A stretch of DNA of 43,640 bases from an uncultured Methylococcaceae bacterium (GCA_903839855.1 CAIMEB010000047.1:1-43640); one strand, 5' to 3'; positions 17,005-25,684 are shown, numbered from the stretch's first letter. Numbers and translations are program-made. The notes: generated from the sequence alone by a model not told the origin.

Positions 17005-17727
17005 TCAACTTACTCGGTTACCTAACAAATCTGCAACGGCTGTATTGGCAACACCCAACACTTTTATATTATTTTTGATAATACCCTTATAGCTCTCATG
17101 AAGGTGACCGTGAAAAACATGCTTAACACCCATTGCCGCTGCTAATTCACTAATGACTTTAAAGCCATGCCGATGAGATCCAGGCGCTTCGTGTGATACC
17201 AGAATATCAGCTTTCTGAAGCTTAAATGCTTCAAATTCATCAGGCCAAATCGCCGACTTATATTTCAGCGACAACTCTGGTTGTTGTAGATTAGCCGACT
17301 GATTACACAAAAAATGCTGCTTACCCAGCCACCTGGGTTGTTGCGGTGGATACCAGACCCTCCCCAGAAAAATACCACTTAATCCTGCCACCTTTAGTCC
17401 GGCTATTTCAGTGACCTTTAGATGTAAACTTCTATCGGAAAAAGTTGAATTAAACAGGTTGTTATACCTGTTTGGTGTTTCAAAATCATGATTTCCTGCA
17501 ATCCACCATATTTCAGTTACATCAGCTATCTCTTCTAAATACTTTTCCAAGGGTTCATCCAAATCATAATCACCCAGTAAAATAACAGCTTCCGGTCTAT
17601 ATTTATGAACAGATTCTATTAGTGGTTTAAAATTTCCATGAGGATCACCCGCAAAAAGAATTCTTTGGTGTCGACCCATGTTATCCGCCTTTCTTCCTTG
17701 TTTTAGCTTGATACCATCATCGACCAT
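17005..17727 (-). CDS. Calcineurin-like metallophosphoesterase
   Basis: The protein shows the full metallophosphoesterase metal-ligand series: FAGDPHGN (motif I), LLGDYD (II), WWIAGNHDFETP (III), DILVSHEAPGSHRHG (IV) and FHGHLHE (V). It would hydrolyse a phosphomonoester or phosphodiester in the cytoplasm using two metal ions. The substrate is not predictable from sequence. The ATG at 17727 gives 240 residues. An internal ATG at 17679 (MGRHQRILF), preceded by AAAGG, starts right at the core domain and could be the true start. It is flanked by ccmC and the mtdB pair, with no clear functional tie to either. Confidence 0.8.
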   Translation of the reverse strand: MVDDGIKLKQGRKADNMGRHQRILFAGDPHGNFKPLIESVHKYRPEAVILLGDYDLDEPLEKYLEEIADVTEIWWIAGNHDFETPNRYNNLFNSTFSDRSLHLKVTEIAGLKVAGLSGIFLGRVWYPPQQPRWLGKQHFLCNQSANLQQPELSLKYKSAIWPDEFEAFKLQKADILVSHEAPGSHRHGFKVISELAAAMGVKHVFHGHLHESYKGIIKNNIKVLGVANTAVADLLGNRVS

Positions 17728-17818
17728 TTGGCAATTTCCAGTAAAAATGTTAAATAAATTATAAGCTTTAGCTTGACCTCACGGCAAAAATCACTCTCAC
17801 TAAAAATGCACTTCTAAA

Positions 17819-18724
17819 TTACACTATCTCCCTGGCTTTTACAAAAGCTTCTCTAAAATCAAGATATAAGGGCTTATCCGTTTCCAGCATCAGTTTTAAC
17901 ATAGTATGCTGTAACTGATACTTAACATTCCCTACTGCCAAGGCACCCACAGCCACCGCACCCTTTGAGTTAGTCGCATGTATTAAAGGCGCACCTAGAT
18001 CATTGCGCTTAATTCCTTCTATACCCAAGGGAGGAACGGCATTGACATCACCCACCACTTTCAGCTGGGTAGCCTCCTTAAGTACATTAGCACTTAACAC
18101 TTGCACACCGGCCTTTGCAGTACAAAAAATAATATCTGCATTAACTATCAATTTAGCCTTATCGTTATCAGTCGTTGCAACAGCTCCATTTAAGGCGCAG
18201 CCGAAGCGACGATTATAGGCCTTAGCAACATCTATTGCCGTCTCCACTGACAAATGATCAACTAAAATAGTTCCTGCACCTGCTAAAGAAGCAATAATAC
18301 CGGTTGCAATACCTACAGGCCCAGTTCCACCAAAAACTAAAACCCGGCTATCCTGTAAATCCTTACCGTGCTTTTCCTTTAACTCATTCTCTACACAAGC
18401 CACTAAGGCAGCCGCTGTCGTAAATGCGCCACTGGGATCAGCAAAAACGGATACTTCAAAAGGGGGAACCATAGCCTGATGACTAGCATCCAGCATATCC
18501 ATTGCCAACGCTAAATCACGACCACCAATAAAAATTCCTGTGCGTTTTACACCCGATGGCCCACGAGAAAAGATAGCATCTTGAGTCAGCCTGTTAACAC
18601 TATCCAATTTCACATTGCTATAAGGCATAAGCACATCAAACCCAGCATCCAACGCCATGTTAACATCAAATGGACTATTGTTTGGCGTGGGGTCAAGCAT
18701 GTGAAGAATGCTACGTTTCTCCAT
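17819..18724 (-). CDS. mtdB: NAD(P)-dependent methylene-tetrahydromethanopterin dehydrogenase, MtdB type (copy 2)
   Basis: MtdB oxidises methylene-H4MPT to methenyl-H4MPT with NAD(P)+, a step of formaldehyde oxidation in methylotrophs. The 301-residue protein begins MEKRSILHML and SPFDVNMALDAGF. It has the GGRDLALAMDML segment, the binding-site segment PPFEVSVFADPSGAFTTAA, the Rossmann loop VFGGTGPVG and the DVNAVPPLGIEGI signature. From memory, the N-terminal block (SILHML, DAGF, LTQD, IFSR) is closer to characterised MtdB than copy 1 is, and unlike MtdA, which starts with a different sequence. AGGA lies about 7 bases upstream. It follows copy 1 by 55 bases, so the pair is probably one operon. 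Confidence 0.85.
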   Translation of the reverse strand: MEKRSILHMLDPTPNNSPFDVNMALDAGFDVLMPYSNVKLDSVNRLTQDAIFSRGPSGVKRTGIFIGGRDLALAMDMLDASHQAMVPPFEVSVFADPSGAFTTAAALVACVENELKEKHGKDLQDSRVLVFGGTGPVGIATGIIASLAGAGTILVDHLSVETAIDVAKAYNRRFGCALNGAVATTDNDKAKLIVNADIIFCTAKAGVQVLSANVLKEATQLKVVGDVNAVPPLGIEGIKRNDLGAPLIHATNSKGAVAVGALAVGNVKYQLQHTMLKLMLETDKPLYLDFREAFVKAREIV

Positions 18725-18779
18725 GAGCGATCCTTTAAATTTTATTTAGACACACGTTAATATTAAAGTTAAATCCTAT

Positions 18780-19688
18780 TTATTGACTGGACTTAATGTA
18801 TTCTCTAGCGACTTCAAAAGCATGTTCAAAATGAAGATAAACCGGTTTCTCGCTGCTAATCATCTTTTTCAATAAACGGTTTTGCGCCTGATACTTAACA
18901 TTACCAATCGCCAAAGCACCAATGCCTACAGCACCACTTTTAGAGCCTTCAATAGGTGTACCATTATGGAACGCATCAACGCCAGCAATCCCGGCAGGTG
19001 GCACAGCATTAACATCGGCTGCCACTTTTAAGTTAGGTGCAAGTGCGATCAACTCGGCACTTAACAACTCAATGCCCGCTGCTCCGGTTGCGAAAACTAT
19101 ATCAGCTGTTTGCATGTATTCGGCCTTATCCGCATCAGCACCAGCAGTAATGGTAATTTTGCCGTCACCAAACTCATTGCTGCACAAATCGGCAACATGC
19201 TGAGCTTTTTCTAACTGTCTGCCAATAATTCTTACGTTGGCACCTGCTTGAGCAGAAATAACAGCGGCTGCTTGACCTACTGGCCCCGTACCACCTAAGG
19301 CAATAATGTTTTTTCCTTCCAGGGTGGTATTAAATTTTGTAATTAATTCATGCTCTACCGCAGCAACCATACCCGCTGCTGTAGTAAAAGCACCACTAGG
19401 ATCAGCAAAAACAGACACTTCAAACGGTGGCACCATTGAGCGTTTAGCCGTTTTCAACATATCCATTGCCTGCTTGGTATCACGACCGCCAATAAAAATG
19501 CCGGTACGCTTTAAATTCTTGGTGCTTCGTGAAAAAATAGCATCTTGTACTAAACCTTGAACTTCACTCGGCTCAACATTGATATAAGGTAATGCTGAAA
19601 CCCAACCCGCGTCCATCGCCATATTAACGTCAAAAGGACTTAAATTTTTAGCTGTAGTTAGCATGTGTAAAATAAATGGTTTTTCCAT
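18780..19688 (-). CDS. mtdB: NAD(P)-dependent methylene-tetrahydromethanopterin dehydrogenase, MtdB type (copy 1)
   Basis: The 302-residue paralogue of the downstream gene shares the same layout: SPFDVNMAMDAGW, RTGIFIGGRD, PPFEVSVFADPSGAFTTAAG, the dinucleotide loop ALGGTGPVG, DVNAVPPAGIAGVD and GALAIGNVKYQ. The two copies are clearly homologous along their whole length but differ widely in the region 145-190 that lines the NAD(P) pocket (VRIIGRQLEKAQ here versus TILVDHLSVETA in copy 2). Arg after the second strand is often associated with NADP binding, so coenzyme preference may differ; this is inference. A strong site, AAGGAG, precedes the ATG. It is the first gene of the pair. Confidence 0.85.
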   Translation of the reverse strand: MEKPFILHMLTTAKNLSPFDVNMAMDAGWVSALPYINVEPSEVQGLVQDAIFSRSTKNLKRTGIFIGGRDTKQAMDMLKTAKRSMVPPFEVSVFADPSGAFTTAAGMVAAVEHELITKFNTTLEGKNIIALGGTGPVGQAAAVISAQAGANVRIIGRQLEKAQHVADLCSNEFGDGKITITAGADADKAEYMQTADIVFATGAAGIELLSAELIALAPNLKVAADVNAVPPAGIAGVDAFHNGTPIEGSKSGAVGIGALAIGNVKYQAQNRLLKKMISSEKPVYLHFEHAFEVAREYIKSSQ

Positions 19689-19832
19689 AATAGCTCCTTG
19701 ATGAATTTAGCCGATAAGTATAAAAGAAAAAATAATAATGTACTTATTTATTTAGTGCTGGACTGAGAAAATAGACATTATTTTTATAGACAATAAGCAA
19801 TCTAAAATCGTTATATTTGCTGATAACAGTCA

Positions 19833-22403
19833 CTACAAAATCGTCTTAAGCTTATAAATCAAGTCAAGCGCCTGCCTTGGCGTAAGGTCATCAGGCTTGA
19901 CTGTTTCTAACAACGTCACCGCTGGATGACAGTCACTGGAGGAAAATAAATCAAACTGATTAAAACCACTGGAGGCTTGTTGCTCGCTATAAGTTATGTC
20001 TTCTAAATGCCGTAGTTTAATTTTAGCCTGTTCAATGACCGATTTAGGCACACCGGCTAAAGCCGCAACTTGTAGTCCGTAACTTTGATTAGCTGCGCCT
20101 TCTTTTACCGCGTGTAAAAAAACAATCTTGTCACCATACTCCATGGCATCTAGATGGACATTGTGAATCGTTTTTTGCTCTTCAGGTAAGGTTGTCAACT
20201 CAAAATAATGCGTAGCAAACAAAGTAAACGCTTTCGTTTCTCTCGCTAAATAATCCGCACACGCCCAAGCCAAAGAAAGCCCATCAAAGGTACTAGTGCC
20301 CCGTCCTATTTCATCCATGAGTATAAGACTTTGCGCTGTCGCATTATGCAGAATATTAGCCGTTTCTGTCATTTCAACCATAAAAGTTGAACGACCACTC
20401 GCCAAATCATCTGAAGCACCAATTCTTGTAAAAATTTTATCGACTGGCCCACACACAAAGGTCTTTGCGGGCACATAACAACCAATATGTGCTAATAAAA
20501 CAATCAATGCCGCTTGCCGCATATAAGTAGATTTACCCCCCATATTAGGCCCAGTAATCACCAACATACGGCGCTGATTTGAAAACATAAGATCATTAGG
20601 TACAAAAGGTATATCCGACACTTGCTCAACGACTAAGTGTCGCCCACCCACAATACGAATACCAGACTTAGCGCCTAATGTAGGTTGAGATAAGTTCAAA
20701 GCCTCAGCACGTTCAGCAAAATTAACTAACACATCCAACTCAGCCAAGGCCGATGCACATTCCTGCAAGGGAATTAATGTCGCCCCTAACTGATCCAATA
20801 AATCGTCATACAGATTCTTTTCAAAAGTCAGTGACTTTTCTTTAGCACTTAACACTTTATCCTCAAACGATTTAAGCTCTTCAGTGATATACCGCTCAGC
20901 ACCTTTTAAAGTTTGTTTACGGGTGTAATGCGGCGGTATTTTATCCGCATGTAAATGTGATATTTCGATGTAATAACCATGTACCCGATTATAGTTTACC
21001 TTTAAAGTAGAAATACCTGTTGCTGTCTTTTCTCGCGTTTCCATGTCAATCAGGAATTGATCCGCATTTTGGCTAAGATCTCTTAACTCATCTAATTCTT
21101 GATGGTAGCCTTTTGCAATAACGCCACCATCACGAATAAGTACCGGAGGATTGTCGATAATAGCCTTTTGCAAAAGACTTAAAATCTCAGGCTGATCCCC
21201 TATTTTCTGCCTTAACAAAAGTAATTGAGCGTTATTATTGGTAGACAGTACTTTTTGTAACTCCGGTAATACCGCTAAGGTATTGCGTAATACCAATAAA
21301 TCACGAGGACGCGCTGATTTTAAGGCAATACGCGAACTGATCCGTTCAATATCACCCACCTGCCGCAGCAGCACCTGTACCTCTTTATATAAATCCTCCT
21401 TGAGCAATTGACTCACGCACGCATAGCGACTGTTCAGTATAAAATGATCACGTAATGGCCTGTTGACCCACCGCCTTAGACAGCGACTCCCCATTGCGGT
21501 CGCTGTTTTATCCAGCACACCTAACAAGGTATATTGCATCTGTCCAGTTGGATGATAATCGAGCTCTAAATGACGACGACTCGAGGCATCCAATAAAATA
21601 CTATCCTCACTACTTTCTGTACGAATTCCCTGAATATGCGGTAAAGAACTTTGGTGGGTATCTTTCACATATTGCAACAAAGCGCCCGCAGCGGTCACTG
21701 CCGCCAGTAAATTATCACAACCAAAACCTTTTAAATCAAAGGTATCAAATTGCTGTAACACGCGCTGCCTTGCACTGTCTAAATCGAAATGCCAAGGGGG
21801 TCTTCTGCACAGACCACTGCGCTGTTGTAAAGACGCAGGTAAACGCCAGTCTTCACTGAAGAGTAATTCCGCCGGATTAAGACGACTGAGTTCACTCAGC
21901 AATTGATCTTCACTGTCAACTTCCTGCAAAATAAACCGGCCACTGGTTAAATCAAGACTGGCAATACCGTATTTTTGATCCTTTACACTGAGAGCAACCA
22001 GTAAATTATCTTTTCGATCTTCCAACAAGGCTTCATCCGTTACTGTCCCTGGAGTCACAATCCGCACTACCTTTCTCTCTACGGGGCCTTTAGAAGTGGC
22101 TGGATCACCTATTTGCTCACAAATAGCAATAGACTGGCCATTTTTTAATAACCTGGCAAGATACCCTTCCGCCGCGTGATAAGGGATACCTGCCATGGGA
22201 ATAGGCAAACCCGATGACTGACCTCGACTGGTTAAGGTAATATCAAGCAGTTGTGATGCCTTTTTAGCATCATCAAAGAATAATTCATAAAAATCTCCCA
22301 TCCGATAAAACAACAACGTATCTGGATGATCTGATTTGATGCGTAAATATTGCTGCATCATGGGCGTATGCGCTTCGGCTTCTTTTTGTTTTATAATCAT
22401 CAT
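19833..22403 (-). CDS. mutS: DNA mismatch repair protein MutS
   Basis: MutS recognises base mismatches and small loops and recruits MutL. The 856-residue protein has the normal gammaproteobacterial length. It carries the mismatch-recognition motif [10 protein letters not shown] near residue 35 (Phe-x-Glu form), the connector and lever domains, the Walker A loop [14 protein letters not shown], the ABC-type signature segment [16 protein letters not shown], Walker [17 protein letters not shown] and the C-terminal helix-turn-helix tail. The start at 22403 has no strong ribosome binding site. Only 35 bases separate it from the divergent pncC, so the two promoters overlap. Confidence 0.97.
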   Translation of the reverse strand: MMIIKQKEAEAHTPMMQQYLRIKSDHPDTLLFYRMGDFYELFFDDAKKASQLLDITLTSRGQSSGLPIPMAGIPYHAAEGYLARLLKNGQSIAICEQIGDPATSKGPVERKVVRIVTPGTVTDEALLEDRKDNLLVALSVKDQKYGIASLDLTSGRFILQEVDSEDQLLSELSRLNPAELLFSEDWRLPASLQQRSGLCRRPPWHFDLDSARQRVLQQFDTFDLKGFGCDNLLAAVTAAGALLQYVKDTHQSSLPHIQGIRTESSEDSILLDASSRRHLELDYHPTGQMQYTLLGVLDKTATAMGSRCLRRWVNRPLRDHFILNSRYACVSQLLKEDLYKEVQVLLRQVGDIERISSRIALKSARPRDLLVLRNTLAVLPELQKVLSTNNNAQLLLLRQKIGDQPEILSLLQKAIIDNPPVLIRDGGVIAKGYHQELDELRDLSQNADQFLIDMETREKTATGISTLKVNYNRVHGYYIEISHLHADKIPPHYTRKQTLKGAERYITEELKSFEDKVLSAKEKSLTFEKNLYDDLLDQLGATLIPLQECASALAELDVLVNFAERAEALNLSQPTLGAKSGIRIVGGRHLVVEQVSDIPFVPNDLMFSNQRRMLVITGPNMGGKSTYMRQAALIVLLAHIGCYVPAKTFVCGPVDKIFTRIGASDDLASGRSTFMVEMTETANILHNATAQSLILMDEIGRGTSTFDGLSLAWACADYLARETKAFTLFATHYFELTTLPEEQKTIHNVHLDAMEYGDKIVFLHAVKEGAANQSYGLQVAALAGVPKSVIEQAKIKLRHLEDITYSEQQASSGFNQFDLFSSSDCHPAVTLLETVKPDDLTPRQALDLIYKLKTIL

Positions 22404-22438
22404 TCTATTTTTAATCTAAAGTTGCCCAAGGCCACATA

Positions 22439-22918
22439 ATGGATAATGAATTGTTTGAGATTTCGCAGCAACTAGGCGGATTACTGCAATCAAAGGATAA
22501 AAAAATCAGCACCGCTGAATCATGCACGGGCGGCTGGATTTCTCAAACCATCACTGATGTACCCGGAAGTTCTGCTTGGTTTGATAGAGGGTTTGTAACT
22601 TACAGCAATGCAGCAAAAATGCAAATGCTAGGTGTTAAACCTGAGACCTTAGAGGCTTTCGGTGCGGTAAGCGCTCAAACAGCAACTGAAATGGCCAAGG
22701 GAGCATTACAGAATAGTGATGCCGATTGTGCTATTGCAGTAACCGGCATCGCTGGCCCCACTGGTGGAACAACTACCAAACCAGTGGGCACAGTATTTAT
22801 TGCTTGGGCGTATAAAAATCAGGAAACCACAGTAATCAAAAAAAGATTCACTGGAAACCGATTTGAAATCAGACAACAAACGGTAAAAGTAGCCCTTGAA
22901 GGCGTAAAAGTAATATAA
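22439..22918 (+). CDS. pncC: Nicotinamide-nucleotide amidohydrolase PncC (CinA C-terminal domain)
   Basis: PncC deamidates nicotinamide mononucleotide to nicotinate mononucleotide, recycling NMN released by DNA ligase. The 159-residue stand-alone domain has the family signatures STAESCTGGWIS near residue 24, a VPGSSAWFDRGFVTYSN block, GAVSAQTA and VTGIAGPTGGT. It lacks the N-terminal MoaB-like domain of full CinA. Position next to mutS is the usual gammaproteobacterial arrangement, often followed by recA, but recA is not seen here: two small genes and a tRNA follow instead. Confidence 0.92.
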   Translation: MDNELFEISQQLGGLLQSKDKKISTAESCTGGWISQTITDVPGSSAWFDRGFVTYSNAAKMQMLGVKPETLEAFGAVSAQTATEMAKGALQNSDADCAIAVTGIAGPTGGTTTKPVGTVFIAWAYKNQETTVIKKRFTGNRFEIRQQTVKVALEGVKVI

Positions 22919-22930
22919 GCTCACACCCAA

Positions 22931-23143
22931 TCAAAAGCCAAACTCTGATTCATCAATATCATCGAATAACTCTTTTAAGCGCTTTTTTTCCCAATAAATC
23001 TCGATCTTTCTACGCGCATCTCTTTTGACAGTATCCCTATCCACACCCTCAGATAGTACTGAGAATTCAGCGCCTTCAAAAATATCGTCGTCTTCATCTT
23101 CAGCTTTTTTTTGTACACCAGATTTAGAGGATTCTTTCATCAT
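22931..23143 (-). CDS. Small acidic protein, PA3496-like family
   Basis: The 70-residue ORF is rich in Asp and Glu at its start (EDEDDDIF) and ends with a conserved-looking basic-then-acidic helix, RRKIEIYWEKKRLKELFDDID. The RRKIE-x-x-x-EKKRLKELFDD arrangement is that of the PA3496-type small proteins of gammaproteobacteria, annotated elsewhere as putative envelope-integrity proteins without biochemical proof. The first two codons are both ATG, so the start is ambiguous by one residue. It is convergent with pncC, 12 bases away. Confidence 0.65.
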   Translation of the reverse strand: MMKESSKSGVQKKAEDEDDDIFEGAEFSVLSEGVDRDTVKRDARRKIEIYWEKKRLKELFDDIDESEFGF

Positions 23144-23375
23144 TTCATCACTCTCGTTAAAGATGCTAATATTAAATAGTTAGATAATTACATGTAAAGA
23201 AAAAATTAATCCTTGAGATGTAAAATATCACTTATTATCAAATAATGTAAAATAATTATTTACTGGGACAAATGATATTTAATCACGCAGTTAGATGCAA
23301 TATAAAACTATTTTTTATAACCATTTAATTCTAGTTGTCTTTGTTTACATAAATAATATAAATGAGCTATCAGAT

Positions 23376-23723
23376 ATGAATAATAACAAAATGGATAAGC
23401 CTTCATCATCGGAGGTATTTACTTCAGACTACCTCATTAATAATATCGGTACTCCTTTTGCAATAGGTCTAGCGGTTGGTTATTTTGCTAAAAAAATGTT
23501 GCTTATCACGTTATTCTTATTTGGTGCAGCGATCGTTTTACTCTTTGTAAGTGAACATTATGGCATCACGGAAATTTATGACGTCAATCTACAGCATGCC
23601 GCAGATTCAGCGACTCACACAGTTAAGGAGTCGGGAGACTTTTTAATCAATCGATTATCTAAAATCACCAGCAAAGGAGTCAGTGCGACGGGTGGTTTTC
23701 TTATAGGCTTTAAAATGGGCTAG
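23376..23723 (+). CDS. FUN14-like small membrane protein
   Basis: From the ATG at 23376 the product has 115 residues. The segment GTPFAIGLAVGYFAKKM, the hydrophobic helix LLITLFLFGAAIVLLFVSEHYG and the terminal GGFLIGFKMG match the FUN14 layout: a GxxxGY-type helix, a long second helix and a final G-x-L-x-G-F-K-x-G. An upstream in-frame ATG at 23295 would add a hydrophobic extension (LILVVFVYI) that is not part of the family. The role of bacterial FUN14 proteins is not established. It is followed directly by the IS200/IS605-type remnant. Confidence 0.6.
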   Translation: MNNNKMDKPSSSEVFTSDYLINNIGTPFAIGLAVGYFAKKMLLITLFLFGAAIVLLFVSEHYGITEIYDVNLQHAADSATHTVKESGDFLINRLSKITSKGVSATGGFLIGFKMG

Positions 23724-23730
23724 TCACACT

Positions 23731-23955
23731 TGACACCCTCCCCCACCTGAAGGAAGGGGATTCCTAGTTTCCTAAGGGTGAGTCTGTATCGCTACTGCTC
23801 ACTGGTTTCTGCTGCTGACGGCATGACTGCACCGTTGACTTCACAGACTACCCCCGCCTATCCGGCGGTTACAACAAAGAACACCAGAATGATTACTTGC
23901 GTGAGTTGAGCCACTTACATCCCCGACCTGAACGGTGAGGTTTTACGCTACTCTG
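23731..23955 (-). mobile_element. Orphan IS200/IS605 (tnpB-type) end, possible omega-RNA remnant
   Basis: On the minus strand the segment starts near a hairpin-like CCTCACCGTTCAGGTCGGGG (23922-23941) followed by ATGTAAG. About 150 bases later it ends with GAATCCCCTTCC-TTCA-GGTGGGGG and GTGTCAAG. Paired C-rich/G-rich subterminal hairpins with these flanks are typical of IS200/IS605 elements of the tnpB-only (IS1341) kind. A short minus frame with VTAG then GAVMPSAAETSEQ before a stop resembles a tnpB C-terminal tail. No transposase body is present. What remains is a solo end or an internally deleted copy. In intact elements this end encodes the omega RNA guide scaffold. Confidence 0.5.
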
Positions 23956-23997
23956 TGAAAAATAATACAAAGATCTAGTATTTTTCTTAAATTACTA

Positions 23998-24003
23998 TAT
24001 AAT
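23998..24003 (+). promoter_or_regulatory. -10 element for tRNA-Leu
   Basis: A perfect TATAAT lies 24 bases before the 5' end of the tRNA, in an AT-rich stretch that follows the IS200/IS605 remnant. No good TTGACA-like -35 is seen at the right distance. Confidence 0.45.
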
Positions 24004-24027
24004 TGTTCACTTACAAACGTTATCGAT

Positions 24028-24114
24028 GCCTCGGTGGCGAAATTGGTAGACGCAAGGGACTTAAAATCCCTCGTTCGAAAGGACGTGCCGGTTCGACTCC
24101 GGCCCGAGGCACCA
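24028..24114 (+). tRNA. tRNA-Leu (anticodon UAA)
   Basis: The 87-base sequence starts GCCTCGG and ends CCGAGGC-A-CCA, closing a 7-bp acceptor stem. The anticodon loop CTTAAAA between GGGA and TCCC gives UAA. A long variable arm (TCGTTCGAAAGGACG) and the T arm GCCGGTTCGACTCCGGC confirm a class II leucine tRNA. CCA is encoded. Its 3' 59 bases form the left boundary of the island that follows. Confidence 0.97.
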
Positions 24115-24115
24115 T
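24056..24115 (+). repeat. att direct repeat, left copy (tRNA-Leu 3' end)
   Basis: From the GGGAC of the anticodon stem through the encoded CCA plus one T, these 60 bases are identical to 25891-25950. Upstream of this the two loci differ completely. Confidence 0.93.
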
Positions 24116-24122
24116 TAAAAAC

Positions 24123-24155
24123 AAGGACTTAGCCTTTTAGGCCAGTCCTTTTTTT
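24123..24155 (+). terminator. Rho-independent terminator after tRNA-Leu
   Basis: AAGGACT pairs with AGTCCTT around an inner GCC/GGC stem, followed by a run of T. A diverged copy lies after the distal att repeat at 25969-26002. Confidence 0.8.
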
Positions 24156-24170
24156 ATGTCTGAAATTTAC

Positions 24171-24190
24171 GGGGTAACTCCGGGGTAACT
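24171..24190 (+). repeat. Two direct GGGGTAACT motifs (putative integrase arm sites)
   Basis: GGGGTAACT occurs at 24171-24179 and again at 24182-24190, about 60 bases inside the left att repeat. The same 9-mer is found in both orientations near the right att repeat. Closely spaced short repeats just inside att sites are the usual form of arm-type sites for tyrosine integrases; binding is inferred. Confidence 0.5.
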
Positions 24191-24336
24191 TTCAAACCCA
24201 ATCTACGAAATACTGAAGAATAATTTCTCTACCTATTAAGGCTTAATTTTTGGCTTTAAACATCCGCAAGCGTTGCCGATATTCAGGCCGCGGATTAAAC
24301 TCCGAAGTGCAATTAATTTTTATAGAATTGGAAGGG

Positions 24337-24645
24337 TCAGCGGGTGTAAAGTTCAAGCTTTCCAATCCGACTCAAAGATGAGAGAGCTAATGAAGAAATA
24401 CAGTCAGCTGACCGAAGGTCAACGGTACCAGATTGAGGTTTGACTTCACCGCTTCTAATTTTAAACTCGATTTCTATTAACTCATTTGCTAACCAGTCAG
24501 GGATTACGGCCTGATATTTAGCGCAAATCATCAATGTATCGACAATGCTATCTCTTTCACCTTGCCTATACCTTTCATGCGCCATTTCTAAATCGTTAAG
24601 GACGACGGCATCAGTATAAAATAATTCTGGATTTAAACTTACCAC
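24337..24645 (-). CDS. Hypothetical protein with its 3' end overwritten by an IS30 fragment
   Basis: The frame starts with GTG at 24645 and reads 102 residues. The first 67 or so (around MICAKYQAVIPDWLANELIEIEFKIRSGEV) look like a genuine helical protein of the kind seen in phage and island regions, but I do not recognise a named family. From about 24438 downward the frame is antisense to an IS30 transposase start, so the last 30 residues are not native. The original C terminus is lost. It is probably non-functional or altered. It lies downstream of the toxin-antitoxin pair on the same strand. Confidence 0.45.
   Translation of the reverse strand: MVSLNPELFYTDAVVLNDLEMAHERYRQGERDSIVDTLMICAKYQAVIPDWLANELIEIEFKIRSGEVKPQSGTVDLRSADCISSLALSSLSRIGKLELYTR
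24378..24438 (+). mobile_element. IS30-family transposase 5' fragment
   Basis: The plus-strand frame from ATG 24378 reads MRELMKKYSQLTEGQRYQIE, then breaks into V and a stop at about 24441. MKKYSQLTEGQRYQIE is the characteristic N terminus of IS30-family transposases (helix-turn-helix region). Only about 20 codons survive. The preceding 30-40 bases may belong to the element's left end, but no terminal inverted repeat could be confirmed. Confidence 0.7.
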
Positions 24646-24772
24646 TGTAACACTCTATTAAAGTGCAATCATTACGAAGGGAATAACCAGAAATAAGGTA
24701 ATGAGTCTTACTTTTTGCCCGCTAAAGCTATCCGTTAAATTTGATTATATCAGGTGCTTAGTAGTCGATATT

Positions 24773-25030
24773 TTATTTGTAAGCTTGTTTTCTATGTGCG
24801 ATTTTAATTACTTGAATAACAAGTTGTTGGTCGAAGATTGAATACACTACACGATAATTATTTATTCTGATTCGATAAGCATAGTCTGTGCCTACCAGCT
24901 TTTTGCAGCCATTAGGACGAGGGTCATTAGCAAGTGTTCTAATATTTTTGACAACCTTATCAGCAATGCTTCGCGGTAATTTTGCTAACTCTTTTTGTGC
25001 ACTTGGCTTGATCTCAATCGCGTATGTCAT
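24773..25030 (-). CDS. RelE/ParE-family toxin
   Basis: An 85-residue protein, MTYAIEIKPSAQKELAKLP, with the core DPRPNGCKKLVGTDYAYRIRINNYRVVYSI and the end IKIAHRKQAYK is a classic RelE-type ribonuclease: basic, with paired Arg (YRIR, YRVVY) and a C-terminal H-R-x-x-Y segment. RelE-type toxins cleave mRNA in the ribosome when free of antitoxin. The ATG at 25030 is preferred over a TTG at 25036. It starts inside the last codons of the antitoxin gene (17-base overlap), so expression is coupled. It is the most intact module of the island. Confidence 0.9.
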   Translation of the reverse strand: MTYAIEIKPSAQKELAKLPRSIADKVVKNIRTLANDPRPNGCKKLVGTDYAYRIRINNYRVVYSIFDQQLVIQVIKIAHRKQAYK

Positions 25031-25202
25031 AACCAATTTCTTTTAGTGCGATTTCAAAAGGTAAGGTTACTTCGTCTTTACGTTCTGCAATGGCTGCCAA
25101 GTCCTCCAAGTCGTCAAGCAATTCTTGATAATCAGCCAATGACAAGATAACAGATATTTTCTCACCGTCGGCATTGGTTATAAATTGTGGTTGTGCGCTC
25201 AT
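25014..25202 (-). CDS. Phd/YefM-type antitoxin
   Basis: A 62-residue acidic protein: QPQFITNADGEKISVILSLADYQELLDDLEDL. The beta-rich N-terminal half (ITNADGEKISVILS followed by a DYQELLDDLEDL helix) fits Phd/YefM-like antitoxins that bind DNA with the N terminus and wrap the toxin with the C terminus. AAGGAG precedes the ATG. The gene overlaps the downstream toxin start. Together the two genes form a type II toxin-antitoxin operon that would be autoregulated through the region near 25203-25213. Confidence 0.88.
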   Translation of the reverse strand: MSAQPQFITNADGEKISVILSLADYQELLDDLEDLAAIAERKDEVTLPFEIALKEIGYDIRD

Positions 25203-25213
25203 AGTTCTGCTCC

Positions 25214-25684
25214 TTAGTGGGTAGCTGATTTATTGATGTTAACAAGATTTTCAATGTCAGGTGATACATGGTATTGAATAAACCCGGCAATACGATCAAT
25301 AGCTTGTTTCATGGTATTTGATTCGGTGCGGATATAACTACCAGTAACACAATTATCCGTGGTGTAATTCAGTAAACGCTTAATGATTGTTTCAGGTAAT
25401 AATGAAGCTTCAGCAATCGTGGCGAATGTGCGCCTTAAATCATGACTGCTAAATTCAATACCCGTTTTTAAGGTAATCTGATCTAGTGGCCAGCGGGGTA
25501 TTGCCATCGCACCTTCAGCATTATCACCCGGAAACACAAAATTATTATCTCCTGTCAATTCTTGCAAGCTTCTCAAATAGGGCTTTAATTGTGTAGGAAT
25601 GTAGGTGGTAAAGTTACTGTGATTTTTTGTCTCCATCACTGTGACCGTGTCATTTTTTAATGCTCCAAAGTTACCCCGGTAACT
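25214..25684 (-). pseudogene. Tyrosine integrase, C-terminal fragment
   Basis: The frame contains the second half of a phage-type tyrosine recombinase catalytic domain. LKNDTVTVMETKNH leads into IPTQLKPYL, then NNFVFPG, the HDLRRTFAT box (HxxR), and the nucleophile region VTGSYIRTE with the catalytic Tyr. The first catalytic Arg box and the entire arm-binding and core-binding domains are missing. The frame stays open upstream of the apparent GTG/ATG start at 25639 up to a stop near 25685, so translation from 25639 would be an artefact. The break falls in the palindrome AGTTACC-CC-GGTAACT. It lies next to the distal att repeat, as expected for the integrase of this island. Confidence 0.85.
25669..25684. 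repeat. Palindromic copy of the GGGGTAACT motif
   Basis: AGTTACC-CC-GGTAACT is a perfect 7-bp-arm inverted repeat. One strand contains GGGGTAACT, the motif seen in two direct copies beside the left att repeat. It marks the point where the integrase frame breaks. Confidence 0.6.
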
